Of a stretch of DNA of 64,000 nucleotides, positions 9,530-20,082 are shown piece after piece; within the stretch, counting starts at the first letter, position 1, and each line of letters opens with the position of its first letter. The stretch comes from Sphaerosporella brunnea. Its lineage: Eukaryota; Ascomycota; Pezizomycetes; Pezizales; Pyronemataceae. The notes under the pieces are model-generated. The model saw only the letters and a list, made by a program, of their open reading frames with translations, was not told where the DNA came from and made no database searches. The translations under genes were made by a program, and so were the position numbers. The stretch spans positions 124,001 through 188,000 of the forward strand of contig VXIS01000039.1 of the NCBI GenBank assembly GCA_008704415.1. Direction: 5' to 3'.

Positions 9530-9747
9530 AAAGTCCCTGACCACTTGATAGTGGATATCAGTAGATAGTGGATGATGAGATAAGATAAGAGATATACCTA
9601 AAGCGGTAAGGTCCCGCGACCGCCAGCTCTCCCACCGCCTGGCCGCTCACTGGTCATCACTCGATATATGAACCTTACCGCTTTAGGCATATCTCTTATC
9701 TTATCTTATCATCCACTATCTACTGATATCCACTATCAAGTGACTTT
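9530..9747. mobile_element. Palindromic TA-target MITE, copy 1 (upstream of RPP1)
   Basis: A 218-bp fold-back element. The left arm starts AAAGTCCCTGACCACTTGAT and the right arm is its near-complete reverse complement, ending ...ATCAAGTGACTTT. Long arms share GATAAGATAAG and the TAAAGCGGTAAGG segment. TA lies at both borders (9529-9530, 9747-9748), as in Tc1/mariner insertions. The right end has lost the GGTCAGG portion present in copy 2. A second, more complete copy is at 34703-34917. It occupies most of the RPP1-URN1 spacer and may contribute to, or disturb, the RPP1 promoter. Confidence 0.88.
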
Positions 9748-9887
9748 AGTGAACTAATCACAGGGTAATGAGCCAACCATAGTGTCTCACTCGTGCGAAT
9801 ACACGAACCAAATCTCCGTGACAAGCACACACAGAAGGGCTGAGTTAAAACTATAAAGTCCGATGGTTCGATTAAGAATAGCACAAC

Positions 9888-11742
9888 TCACAGCTCCTCC
9901 GATGTAGTCGTAGATGCTGGTGGCTCATCCTTCTCTTTCCTCAAATGCCCGAGCAAGCCCTTTTTACTGACTTGCTTTGCCCTCTCTATCGCCGCCTCTT
10001 CTTCTCGCAAAATTTGCCTCGCCATGGCTTCGTCCGCCGCGTTCAAACGCTTCTCTTTCCGCACCTGCCACTCTCTTTCGCGTAGAGCCCTATCCCGCCG
10101 CTCGCGCTCTTCTTTGGCCTTGCGCTCCTCCTCGCTGATAGGAGCATCTGGGAGAGTCGATAGGTAATCGGTAATGATTCTATCTCGCGATGACTCAGGT
10201 GCGGTGACGTAGCGCACATCAACAAGGATAGAGTCTGGAAGGCTAAGAAGTGTCGTCTGTTTCGAAAGCGACGGTACAGACTTTAGTAGCTTTTTGAGGT
10301 CTACTTCGCGGATGGATTCAGACGTTTTATTCCCTTTAAAAGGAACGATTAGCTAAGTGAGAGGTAGGGGCGAGTGAGGGAAGATGACGTACGGGCAACG
10401 AAATCTCTATACATCTTTTCTCTCTCCTTATCCGATAGCTTTGAATCTTTCATGACAGGCTCCTTACGCCATTTGCGCTTGAACTCCATCCAAAAGAGTT
10501 TGGATGTGCTGCGTTCTTTGAGGAACCCCCAAAATGGTATGCGAGGATCTACTTTCTGTGCCTTCTCCTTCTCCTCACGCAGTTGCGCGGATCGTTCTTT
10601 ACACCAGGCGGTAAATATATCCTTACGCGCTTTGGTCGTGTCGATGACTGTGTACCGCTGGTCGTCCACTATCTTGGGCAATGCGTCATCCCAGGTGCTG
10701 TAGGGAGAGATGCCATATTCGTCAAGCATCTGGCGAAACATGGCGATGCTTTCTTCAGGCGCAAGCTCCTCGCCTTCCTCAAAATCCTCTTCAGCAAGAC
10801 CATATTCTTCAGCCATCGCCTCAAGCTGCCAGGCTATGTCTTCTTCCGTGAACTCTTGGGCGGCAGGAGGTTGGTTTGGCCTCGGCTCTTCTTCCTCCTC
10901 TTCTTCCTCCTCCTCATCCTCCTCTCCCTCCTCCTCCTCTTCTTCCCCAGCTACCGCTTCTTGCATCTCCGCGTCTTCATGGACCCTTTGCTGCTCATCC
11001 TCAATCTTTGGTTTTTTACTGCTCGGTCCAGCTTCTTCTGCCTCCCCACTCGCAAGCCTTGCGTTCCTTGCTTCCTCAATTCTGACTCTCTCCACCTCCG
11101 CTTTCTGTGCCGCCCTTCTAGCCCTCCTCTCCGCTCGTTCCCGTTTCTCCTGTTCCTTATCCACAGGAGGCATGGCATCAATCTTCTCCTGCACATCCTT
11201 TGGTGCAGCCCACAGGGAGATCTTGGAATCGGGGTTGTGCACGAACGTGCGGCCCATCTTGGTAGTGACTAAAACCCAGGGCTCCGCTCCAGTGATAGCA
11301 CGTTTCTTTTTTGGACGGTCCTGGGGCTTCGGGGGAGGAGGAGGTCTGCCACGACCACCGCGATGTCCGCCCCGCGCTCCATGGAAATCTTGAAAGTACG
11401 GACGGTGAGGTAGCTGGTGGCCCGGCGCTGGGCCATGGTAGGGAATGTACGGCGCACCAGGCTGGCGATCGAAAGTGGAGGTCGGATACTGTGGGTGCTG
11501 CGGGTATTGTGGTGCGGCAAAGATGGGGGGAGGAGGTGCTGCGACGGTGGGACGTTTGTAGGTTGATTCCTTGGTGGACGCGTTATAGTAGTACGAGTGG
11601 CCTGGAATTCGACTTAGTCGGGTCAATGAGCTTGGGATCGCGAGAAATTACCAGTCGGCGCTTTGTGTTCAGTCCAGCCTGGCGGTAATGGTGCAACAAA
11701 GGGGCTGGCAGGTGGCGGGGGTTTGGGCGGGAGTGAGGCCAT
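9888..11742 (-). CDS. URN1: WW/FF-domain splicing-associated protein (URN1-like)
   Basis: Three exons, 11652-11742, 10393-11601 and 9888-10333; 581 aa. URN1 (Dre4 in fission yeast) is a spliceosome-associated protein that binds proline-rich ligands and phospho-CTD-like partners. A WW domain lies at about 18-50 (LPPGWTEHKAPTG, HSYYYNASTKESTYKRP), with the first intron inside it. A second degenerate WW follows (EPWVLVTTKMGRTFVHN, SKISLWAAP). A charged coiled coil and a long Glu-rich tract come before an FF domain (FRQMLDEYGISPYSTWDDAL, then PRIPFWGFLKERST). The C-terminal exon is a Glu/Arg-rich helix. Introns of 50 and 59 bp have standard ends. The gene is head-to-head with the proteasome gene. 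Family call is good; the exact orthologue is inferred from domain order. Confidence 0.88.
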
Positions 11743-11996
11743 TCGTGATCAATGAATAAGCTGGGTTATGGGAATTTGAACAGGTGTGTTTTTTTTTTCG
11801 TGAGTGGATTCAGTGGATTTGTCGCGTCTGGCTTGCTTGCTTGGCGTTGACGCCGTCTGCTTGCAGGCAGCTGGGTTGGGGTTTCAGCCGTTGCTACATA
11901 CCTCAACCACAACCACCAGACAGAACCCCGCGAGCATCGACATCTCCATCTCCATCCTTTTCCATCCCACCTGCAACTCCCACATTCTCGTTCGCC
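11743..11996. promoter_or_regulatory. Shared promoter of URN1 and proteasome alpha-3
   Basis: A 254-bp spacer separates the divergent start codons. CT-rich and CA-rich leader sequence lies just before the proteasome ATG. I see no clear TATA box or Rpn4-type GGTGGCAAA site. Confidence 0.5.
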
Positions 11997-13059
11997 ATGT
12001 CCCGTCGCTACGATTCCAGGGTACGCATTCCCTCCCACCCCACACCCTCCCCCCCACCATCGGTGTTTCTCGAAGCAACTCCAAAAGACTGACCTCCGGA
12101 CCTCTCTCCACAACATCTAGACTACCATCTTCTCCCCAGAGGGTCGTCTCTACCAGGTCGAATACGCTCTCGAGGCAATCTCGCACGCGGGTACAGCTCT
12201 GGGCGTGCTGGCAAAGGATGGAATCGTGCTTGCGGCGGAGAGGAAGGTGACGAGCAAGCTGTTGGAGCAGGACACGAGCGCCGAGAAGCTTTACATTCTG
12301 AACGAGTAATGCCTCTCTCCATCGCGGATTTATCTCATTCACGCTAGCTCGACTAACTGTGCTGCTCCGAAGCAACATGATCTGTGCGGTCGCAGGAATG
12401 ACTGCCGACGCTAACATTCTCATCAACTATGCCCGGCAGGCCGCCCAGAACTATCTCTTGACCTACAACGAAGATATCCCATGCGAGCAGCTGGTGCGGA
12501 GACTATGCGATCTGAAGCAGGGATACACTCAGCACGGAGGTTCGTTTCCATGCTCATGGTCGGCTGCTGTGAGCTCGCGCTGACAAACCCTCAACCTTGT
12601 CCAGGTCTTCGCCCATTCGGTGTCTCGTTCATCTATGCCGGCTATGACGCGCAGCGTCAGTTTCAGCTTTACCAGTCCAATCCTTCTGGTAACTATGGCG
12701 GCTGGAAGGCCACCTCTGTCGGAGCCAACAACGCCTCCGCGCAGAGCTTACTGAAGCAGGACTACAAGGAGGACTGCACGTTGAAAGAGGCTTGCGCTAT
12801 CGCCGTCAAGGTGTTGAGCAAGACCATGGACAGCACCACACTCAGTAGTGAGAAGAGTATGACCCCATGCACTACGATAGAGACCCCCCCGGATGTGAAT
12901 AGTAATGCTAATGCGATCTTCCTCTTTCTTCCAGTTGAGTTCGCTACCGTAGGGATGGATGAGGACGGAAAGGTGTATCACCATCTGTGGACCGCAGATG
13001 AGATCATGTCGTTGCTCAAAGAACATGGGTTGGCGAAGGAGGCCGAAGAGGAGTCGTAG
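11997..13059 (+). CDS. PRE9: 20S proteasome subunit alpha-3 (PRE9 / PSMA4 type)
   Basis: Five exons, 11997-12020, 12121-12305, 12373-12539, 12605-12856 and 12935-13059; 250 aa, the usual alpha-subunit size. It forms part of the outer alpha ring of the 20S proteasome in nucleus and cytoplasm. The N-terminus [20 protein letters not shown] is the alpha-subunit signature, followed by [16 protein letters not shown] and [28 protein letters not shown] and [14 protein letters not shown] are typical of the alpha-3/PSMA4 group. As in all alpha subunits there is no catalytic threonine. The acidic tail EAEEES is shorter than the lysine-rich tail of animal homologues. Splices are standard; the third intron starts GTTCGT. 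Confidence 0.95.
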
Positions 13060-13321
13060 AGCTTGACACCAAACCTGCCTACATACCTTAATGAAAATTT
13101 CTTGCGGTAATAGAGCAAATGAACAAGTTTCTACATTTGACAATGAATGACAGATCATAGTTACAGCTAGATCGAGAAGAACAATACAGATATGCGAAAA
13201 ACGTCAACAGCAAATGACATCCCGAAGCAAAGGATCGTTCTCGTTCTCGTTCTCATTCTCGTACTCTACTCAGGTTACTCGTTCCCATCTAGGGATCGAA
13301 GAGCTTCGGACAACCTTTCGC

Positions 13322-14116
13322 TCAAGAACTCGCAACCCCTCTGGACAGCATTTCATAAAACCTTCTCAGGCCCAACACCTTAGCGCGAGGCGGGTCGTAT
13401 TTGACGCGCCTCTCGCTGCCCCACCTCGTATCTCTCCTTCTACCGCGCTCATACCTCCTCGCGATGTCTATGACTCTGGGTCTCTTTTCCTCGACATCAT
13501 CGTCAGGCCTGACACCATCCCAACCCTCCCTCTCTGCCACCTCTTCAAGGCTTTTGCTGCGCCCAACCCACCCTCTCAAGACATCCTTAATCCTCTGCTT
13601 CTCCAGTTCTTGAGCGGGAGCTAGCAAAGCGGGAGCCACGATCGAGGCTTTGGCGGGTATCACGCCGCGGCTAACAAGGGTGGGCAGGTCCGGCCTCGCT
13701 GCCAGTTTTCGCTTTAGGGCGATCTTTGCTAGCTTGCGCGAGAGACATCGTTGCGTTGCTTGCTGAGGGGTCAGGAATACGGGCGGCGGAGGCGGCACCG
13801 ACGGCCGCTGCGCTAATGTGTGGGCCAACGTGCTCTTTGCGTGCTGCAGTCGTTGCCGGTGAAGTAGTGGGTCTGTAGCTGTTGCTCGCAGGTGTCGTGA
13901 GGTCTGCGGAGGTTAGTTTGTTGCGTGCTAACTCGTGCGATGTGGGGGGGGGGGGAGTGTGGGGACGACTTTGGTCAGCGTGTATAGGTCTGGTATGTCC
14001 AGGTAGTGCAGAACTGTTAGCAGAATCTCCGAGGGGAAGTAGAGTAGGTGCGGCGTGGGCGGTGGGAGTAGCCGCCCGTTGCTGCTGCTGCCTCCTGCTG
14101 CCGCTGTTGTTGACAT
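13322..14116 (-). CDS. F-box protein with RPEL-like repeats
   Basis: Two exons, 13970-14116 and 13322-13903; 242 aa. The ATG at 14114-14116 (MSTTAAAGG) gives a short low-complexity leader, then an F-box at about 23-50 (LLYFPSEILLTVLHYLDIPD, LYTLTKTSRHLR). F-box proteins recruit targets to SCF ubiquitin ligases through Skp1. The 66-bp intron (13904-13969) has a GTCGTC donor, an AAACTAACC branch and a CCGCAG acceptor, and it splits the F-box; splicing restores the LTK-TSRHLR pattern. Downstream, RKLAARPDLPTLVSRGVIP matches the RPEL motif and LAHTLAQRPSVPP may be a degenerate partial copy. A basic C-terminus follows (RRYERGRRR). This F-box plus RPEL layout occurs in filamentous fungi as I recall; target unknown. 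Confidence 0.8.
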
Positions 14117-14571
14117 TGCTTGGGGGGTGTTTGTTTTGTGATGTCCTTGAGGAAAGAGAACCACAAAACGTTGCGGGCTCGGACGAGTAGGGTATTGCCT
14201 TTGAGGGTGACGACGACGGGGCTGGGTAATCAGTCAGAGCTCTCAAGTGACACAAGGACCGTGGTGGGGTGATGCAATGCTTGTGATGACAACGGCAAGA
14301 GATGAGATAAGATGCGGGGGATAAGATAACGCTTCGAGCGATAAACTACTCGTTGATAAATCAATCCGGACGGTGCCAAGCCTAACATTTGCCTGGTCAA
14401 CAACGCCCAAAGGATACTTGATTCTCAGCAATCGAGCGCAAGTCTCCCGGCTTTAATATATCGTGGTTGTTGAGATAAACACACAAACGTAGTTGGTTTT
14501 CGTGCTCGCTTAAGCTTGAGTCCCTTTTTTTAGTAGGGTGCAAGCCGGGTAAATTAATGGGTGGACCACAG
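14117..14571. other. Upstream region of the F-box gene
   Basis: This is presumably the promoter of the minus-strand F-box gene. Several GATAA words occur at about 14299-14327. No gene recognised. Confidence 0.4.
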
Positions 14572-14989
14572 GCGGATCCATGAGATAACGGAAGATAAGA
14601 TCAAAATTGATCTTGCTGGTGTGCAACGCCCCACTGAGTGAGATTCGGTGACCTTGTGAGGCCATCATTAATCCTGTTATAAGAACAACAGGATCAAGCG
14701 GCGAAGCAGAAAACGGAGGAGACAGTTAAAGGGAAGGAAAATACCGTGAGGCATAATCACTAGCAAAAGAGGCCAAAAAGGCAGCAGACAGTCAGATCCG
14801 TGAATCAAAACAGCAGCAGCGGAAGCGGCCTCATGCTGGGGGAACAAGGACCTTGCTGTCACCGTAGATTGGAAATACGGGGCATACAGCAATATATGAT
14901 GCAATATAGAGTTTTCAAGTGTTGCGCTGTTTGTGGGCGATTATTTGTGGGGCCAGCAAGATCAAGTTTCCGTTATCTCATGGATCCGC
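14572..14989. mobile_element. Candidate MITE with long imperfect inverted repeats
   Basis: A 418-bp stretch whose ends are inverted copies of GCGGATCCATGAGATAACGG (14572 onward; reverse complement ending at 14989). The match continues into TTGATCTTGCTGG after a 14-bp indel, giving arms of roughly 40 bp. No clear target-site duplication is visible and no transposase frame is present, so the superfamily is unknown. It could also be a decayed insertion or a fold-back. Confidence 0.6.
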
Positions 14990-15589
14990 TATCTCGGTAC
15001 TAGTTTAGAATGTGAATGACTAGTTGGGCTATGCTGGAGCAGTAAGAGCACACGGTCATGATCAATGTGTTATCAAAAGCAGTGGGAAAGTCCTCCCTTG
15101 AAGTCGGCTAGCTACATGTACATGTATGTGCTTAATATCAACCGAGTGATTGGCTGTGCTTTTCTGGCCCCGAAATCTTGTTCTCGAAGATAGCATCAAG
15201 CCTGCTATCACCTATATTTGAGAAGGTCAATGCCACTCATCTCTCGACAACGAGGTCTCTTGCCGCTCTAAATAGTGAAATCACGGAAAGTCACTCATCT
15301 CTCGAAATCAAGACCAAAATCAAGAAACCAAAGATTCCTTCTCCCAGGGGGTTGCGTCCAACCAACAAGTGTTCCAAAACATCATTATTTTTGAGCCGTG
15401 AAAAAAACGCCACACTCAAAAACTCCTGGGCTAATTACAAAATTAAGACACAAAGTACATACATCAAATTCCTGTCGTGGAAGCGGCAGAGGCTTTAGAG
15501 CCCTTGGCGCCACTTCCTCTACTCCATACATACGCCGAGCTGTTTCATAGCTCGTCGCCGTCAATTACTATATCAACGCATGCAAGTGC
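14990..15589. other. Intergenic, nothing recognised
   Basis: No gene recognised. A short tandem ACATGTACATGTATGT occurs near 15114. The right end is the 3' flank of the GPI-protein gene. Confidence 0.4.
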
Positions 15590-16536
15590 TTAGATCAGCG
15601 CGGCCGCGACAGCGGCCAGCCCAAAAGTAGCCCATGAAACTATGAACCGTACACCAGAGCTCTCTCCGGCAGCACCGGACGCGGCGGATCCAGCGCTAGT
15701 TACAGTGACGTTAGAGCTCGAATTGGAAGACTTCTCAGAGTAAAAGTTGAAGTCGTAAGTTGTGCCGGGCAGGATGGTGGAATCCGTCTTCTCAGAAGCT
15801 TCGGTGTCATCATCAGTCGTGCCGAAGGCAGAGAGCATGGCGGTGTTCATGGGGAAGGAAGAGGGGTCGACGTTCGGGCAGACGCTAACGTCGAAGATGG
15901 AAACTTTCGCGCCGGCATCCTGGACGGCGGTGCGGATCAGGTAGGCCTCCTGCGTGCGGCAGCTGGACGAGCAGAAGTCAACCACATTGCTGGTGTCGTT
16001 GCCGCTGGGGAAAGCCGGAAGGTCCGTCCGAGTGAGACAGAAGTCGTTCCTGGTGTGTTATTAGTTGTTTGGGTTATCTTGATGGCAAGGCAGCTGGACA
16101 CTTACTTCCGGTCATCCTTCAGGCAGAAGGCCCAGTACAGGTTCTCCTGGAGGGAGTGCCTGTTCTTAAGCACCAGGCCAAGGTAGTCACCACCCCTCTC
16201 GAGCTTTGCCACCGCCTTCTTGTCCCCCGATGTGCACTTCTCATTCAAGGTCTTGTCCCAGTCGTTGAGGGAGTTAACACAGTCGGTGGTGCAGAAGTCC
16301 TTGAGGTCCGATGCCGTGAAGTGTGCAGGACCGTTCTCGCTGTCACGCAATTTGAAGAGGAGGTCAGAGCACTGCAGCTTTTCGGAGTACGCCGCAGCAC
16401 AGTCCTTGCTGAGAACAATAGCCGGCACAACTCCATCAAAGTTGGATTCCGAATCAGTTGAGTTGAAGCTGACCTCAGCAAAAGCACTGCTGGCCATCAG
16501 GGCCATCGAGAGCAGGGAAAAAGTTGTTGTGCGCAT
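15590..16536 (-). CDS. Secreted, GPI-anchored cysteine-rich cell-surface protein
   Basis: Two exons, 16106-16536 and 15590-16049; 296 aa. The start at 16534-16536 (MRTTTFSLLSMALMASS) gives a signal peptide of about 20 residues. The mature protein has regularly spaced cysteines in two similar halves: CAAAYSEKLQC, FCTTDCVNSLNDW, KC, FCL, and then DFCL, DFCSSSCRTQEAY, CP. This suggests a repeated disulfide-bonded domain. The C-terminus is Ser/Gly/Ala-rich followed by a hydrophobic end (FIVSWATFGLAAVAAALI), typical of a GPI-anchor signal. Several N-glycosylation sites (NST, NDTS, NVT) are visible. The 56-bp intron is standard (GTAAGT...CACCAG). The protein probably faces the cell wall; its molecular function is not recognised. 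Confidence 0.82.
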
Positions 16537-17937
16537 TTTCGAATTTTTATCAATGGTTCCTTGAGGGAGGGATTCTTGAAGCAGGTTCAATTATCGGTAA
16601 CTGTGCCTAGACAGTATGTAGGATGGTATACCGAAAGAGTGACTTGGTGAGATCGCCTGAGTGGACAAGAAGGAACGTCGAAAGCGGGTGTGTCAAGCAC
16701 GACAGGAGTTCTACTACTGAGGAGAGGATTGAGAAGAAATCCCAGAGACAATTCCCAGGCCTTATGAGGACCCGAAGAATGGGCCTGTCTCAGCCCCTCA
16801 ACAGGCCCTCCCCTAGGTGAAACACTGGTTCACGATGCCAACCAATCCATCACTGAAGCCGGTAATTAGCGTGTGGTTGCGCTAAAGGGTGGATGAAGAC
16901 TCACGGAGTCCGAGGGGGCCATGCACCAGATACTTTTGCATAGGTAGATGCAATCTGCTTGATCTGCTCCTGAAATTAAGCTTGTTCTTGGGGGTTGACT
17001 ATGTAAACGATGGTGGTTTTGAGCAGCTGCATGAAAATGCTGGTTCTTGGACAAAGACATCCATGTGTTGCCCGCGGCAAATATACTGACAGAACATATG
17101 CTGCCATAGGGGCGGCTCGGTCTTGACGAAGCGGAACTGACCAGTGCAGAGGCAAGTGATTCTTCGCGGCCACAGATCGAGCGTAGATTCTAGACTCAGG
17201 TCCGCACTGTGGCCCTAGTCCCGAAGTGACTGTTGATCCGCAAGGTGCTCACTGCGCAAAGCCGGCCGGGAGTTGCTAATCGGGCCGAGGGTTCTGAAAG
17301 CCGAGTCCCGTCTGACCGTGCTCAACCGCGTCATAGAGAGTCGACGTTTGCTACAAGCTAGTTCGTTTTCTCCTGGCCTGCCCCTTTACATACATACTGT
17401 GTTCGGGAACCGACCTGCCAAGCATCACCGATCAAGATGGAACCGCTGCCTATCGAGATCTGGGAAAGTCGATGCTTGGAACTGCCGGACGGGGTCTATG
17501 GAAGTCACTCGAATTTGCCCCTCCTGCTCCTCGTACCCTCGAGCCCGCCCGCACACAGACATTCGCACTGCCATTATCCATCGTAGAAGTTCAGCTACGG
17601 CCTATGTAGCTGCTGTACCCAGCACGTGAGCCCAGGCCCTCCCTGTGGTCCAGTCATCGGTTTCAACTAGGTACTTCACATCCCCAGCAACAGCACTGCC
17701 AACTCACAGAAATATTCGTGTTCTACACCCTACACGCGACTCTTTTCTTCTGTTTCTAGATGAAAGTTAGCCTGATTGTTTATAGTGACGAAGGTATCAC
17801 TTAGTCAATATTCAGAATCCTTGCGCTCTCAAAATGAACCGAATTGCCATTAATTCCTTGGTATTTACCATTTTGCGGCGAATACATGTATCTATCTGTA
17901 CTCTCGTCAAATGCAAAAGTACTGGAAACGCCGACAA
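16537..17937. other. Intergenic, nothing recognised
   Basis: The left part should hold the promoter of the GPI-protein gene. I see no protein with recognisable motifs on either strand. Confidence 0.4.
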
Positions 17938-18143
17938 CCCTAACCCTGTGCGCGCAAAGAGAGCACACGGTCGCAGTGTCACAGTTTTCAGTGCGATTTT
18001 CGTTTTGTCAAATACACGATCTTGTAGAGTAGCTTCCTAGCTCTAATATAAGTGCTTGGTCGGCCAAATCGCTTCAAAACTCGTGGAGTTAAAGGTGTTT
18101 TTGTTTGGGGTGTGCCGCAATTTTACCGATAGCAGGGTTAGGG
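17938..18143 (+). repeat. Dispersed repeat with telomere-like inverted ends, copy 1
   Basis: The segment begins CCCTAACCCTG (17938-17948) and ends CAGGGTTAGGG (18133-18143), its exact inverse. The interior (TACACGATCTTGTAGAG, CGTGGAGTTAAAGG, TGCCGCAATTTTACCGATAG) recurs in reverse orientation at 56683-56852 with roughly four fifths of positions matching by eye. No coding frame is conserved. It may be a MITE or a mobilised subtelomeric fragment. Confidence 0.75.
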
Positions 18144-19752
18144 TTTCCGGTATTTCCAATACTCGCAGTAACTATCAACTGACCACTGGGTTGCAGGGAG
18201 TGGATAAGCCAATCAGCAGCCAGAAGCCGTTGCTTGCGGGATCATCTGCACTCCATGGCGCAAAGCTACAAGATTCATTTATCCGTCCAGCATGATCACC
18301 GCACATGTTGAGGATTGGGAAAAGCCTCAAACATCGATACACATCGCAAATTCGAAGGATGGCCTTTGACGCCTGAGATTGGCTGTGTCCTGTACGGCCA
18401 GTTCATGCGCTTTCAACGAGCGCTGAACACGTTTATCCCGAGCAAAACTCGGCAGCAACAGCGCGCTATCAATACAAGACGGGAACTGGTCAGCAATGTC
18501 AAGTGGACTTATATAAATGGGAAAACGCCCGTCAAATGCTGTTTTTTTTTTTGCTGTTGGGGCTTTTCTTCCTCTGCTGTCGGCAAGGGATCGGGCAGCG
18601 TCGAGCGGATTCCTGTGGGCGAAGACGAGAAGCATTGATATCATTATTGATGTGATGAGGCTGCATTGTCTGTCATGCGTCTCGAACCCCGCTGCAATCT
18701 CCGCCCGCCCTCTTCCAACCTCGCCTTCAACTCCATCCGTATCATCAACCTACCGCACTTCGTTCTGTTCCTCGATGTCTTCCGACTGCGATGCATACGA
18801 CGCGATCCTTTCTCTGATCTTGTCTTAGGCTTCGTCTTCAAATTCCCTCGCACTGTGGACTATCAGTTGACGCATGACATTACCCTGCAGCTATACTGCG
18901 TCAGCCTGAGCGCTTATTCACACCCCAACCGAAAGCAACTTCACGGCGAAGAAACTTGGGAGGTCTTGATCAATCGGAATTGAGGGCTGTTGGACTTTTA
19001 ATGTTGCTGCCTCCTCTTAACCGTAACCTTCATCTGCCTTGTTCTTTCCACTTATCTTCCTCCTGTATTCATTCATTTGCTCTGCCTGTTGATGCGCGTC
19101 GTTTTTGTCGACGGACATTGCGGTTTTTGGTTTTTGAGCGCGTTTTGTTTGCAGAAAACAAGCCCCCGACCATGAGAAAAACACTTTCCACTTATATATC
19201 CCCTCTCCTCGATCGGTATGATACCTACTTCTCGTTCTCAGGATTTCGTTTCCGCCACCCCCGAGATTCATACTGATTGTGCTTCACAGATGCCCGCGCT
19301 TGCCATCCATCGCTAGGCGGGGATGGTTTGGCGAGTCGCTCCGTTTCTATTTTTAGCCCCACCTCACCAGCCACCCTACGCGCCACGGCAGCATCTCAAC
19401 CTCACTCTACGTTTCGAAACACATCCGTCAAAGTAGTAGCGCGGCTTTCGATGCATCTTTCCATTCTCTCAAACCCGACATGTAAAGAAATCGTACAAAA
19501 TGATGGACAGGAGTTTTCCAGACCAACCTCACCACGCGCTCACTCGGCGTATCCTCGAACCCGACCTCGCTTCACCGCTTAATCCGAACCGCCATCCCCG
19601 CACCCGCCCGCCGCCCCTACAAGACATCTCGAAACAAATAAAAAATTCAACCCACAAGGAATGACAAGACCAAGTCAATCGCCCAGACATGCGTTAAAAA
19701 AAACCCCACACAAACAAAAACTCCTTGAAACAAAAACGCCGAAAACATTCAA
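18144..19752. other. Intergenic, nothing recognised
   Basis: Pyrimidine-rich stretches dominate. Short open frames exist on both strands near 18330-18980, but they lack motifs and splice logic. The right end is the 3' flank of the cysteine-rich small protein gene. Confidence 0.4.
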
Positions 19753-20082
19753 TTATATCGACCGCATCTTGCTCTGCTTCATCATCTCGATCTCCCTCAA
19801 CTCCCTCTGCCACTGGACAATGTTGGCCCATTCCTTGTCTGTTGAGACGGGGTTGATGCCTTCGGCCTCCCAGCGCGCTACGCGCTCTCTGGCCTGTCCG
19901 ATCTTGCGCCAGATAACTTCATACTTCTTGCACATCTGGCACTTGGTTCCGACTCGGGAAGCTTCGAAGATCAGCTTCATGCCGCACGTTTCGCCGGTCC
20001 GGTACTCCTTGTTGCAGTGGGCACGGAAGCGCCCCCACTTGTGGTCACCGCAGCTGAAAATTTGCTGGTCGTAGAAACACAT
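19753..20082 (-). CDS. Small conserved cysteine-rich fungal protein, function unknown
   Basis: Single-exon gene of 109 aa starting at the ATG 20080-20082 (MCFYDQQIFSCGDHKW). It has cysteines/histidines arranged as C2, C11, H14, C23, C33 and a CxxC (KCQMCKK), suggesting a zinc-stabilised fold. The C-terminal half is a charged helix (RKIGQARERVARWEAEG, WQRELREIEMM). I recall similar short proteins in other ascomycetes, with the pattern RxHCNxEYRTGETCGxKL. There is no signal peptide or membrane segment. Function and partners are unknown. Confidence 0.75.
   Translation of the reverse strand: MCFYDQQIFSCGDHKWGRFRAHCNKEYRTGETCGMKLIFEASRVGTKCQMCKKYEVIWRKIGQARERVARWEAEGINPVSTDKEWANIVQWQRELREIEMMKQSKMRSI

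Noticed and set aside
18670..18760. Possible tRNA B-box (GGGTTCGAGAC on the minus strand)
   Set aside because: No A-box or cloverleaf could be found at the right distance.
18330..18985. Overlapping frames on both strands, including a charged stretch DKIRERIASYASQSEDIEEQ on the minus strand
   Set aside because: A stop lies immediately upstream of the charged stretch and I could not build a spliced model around it.
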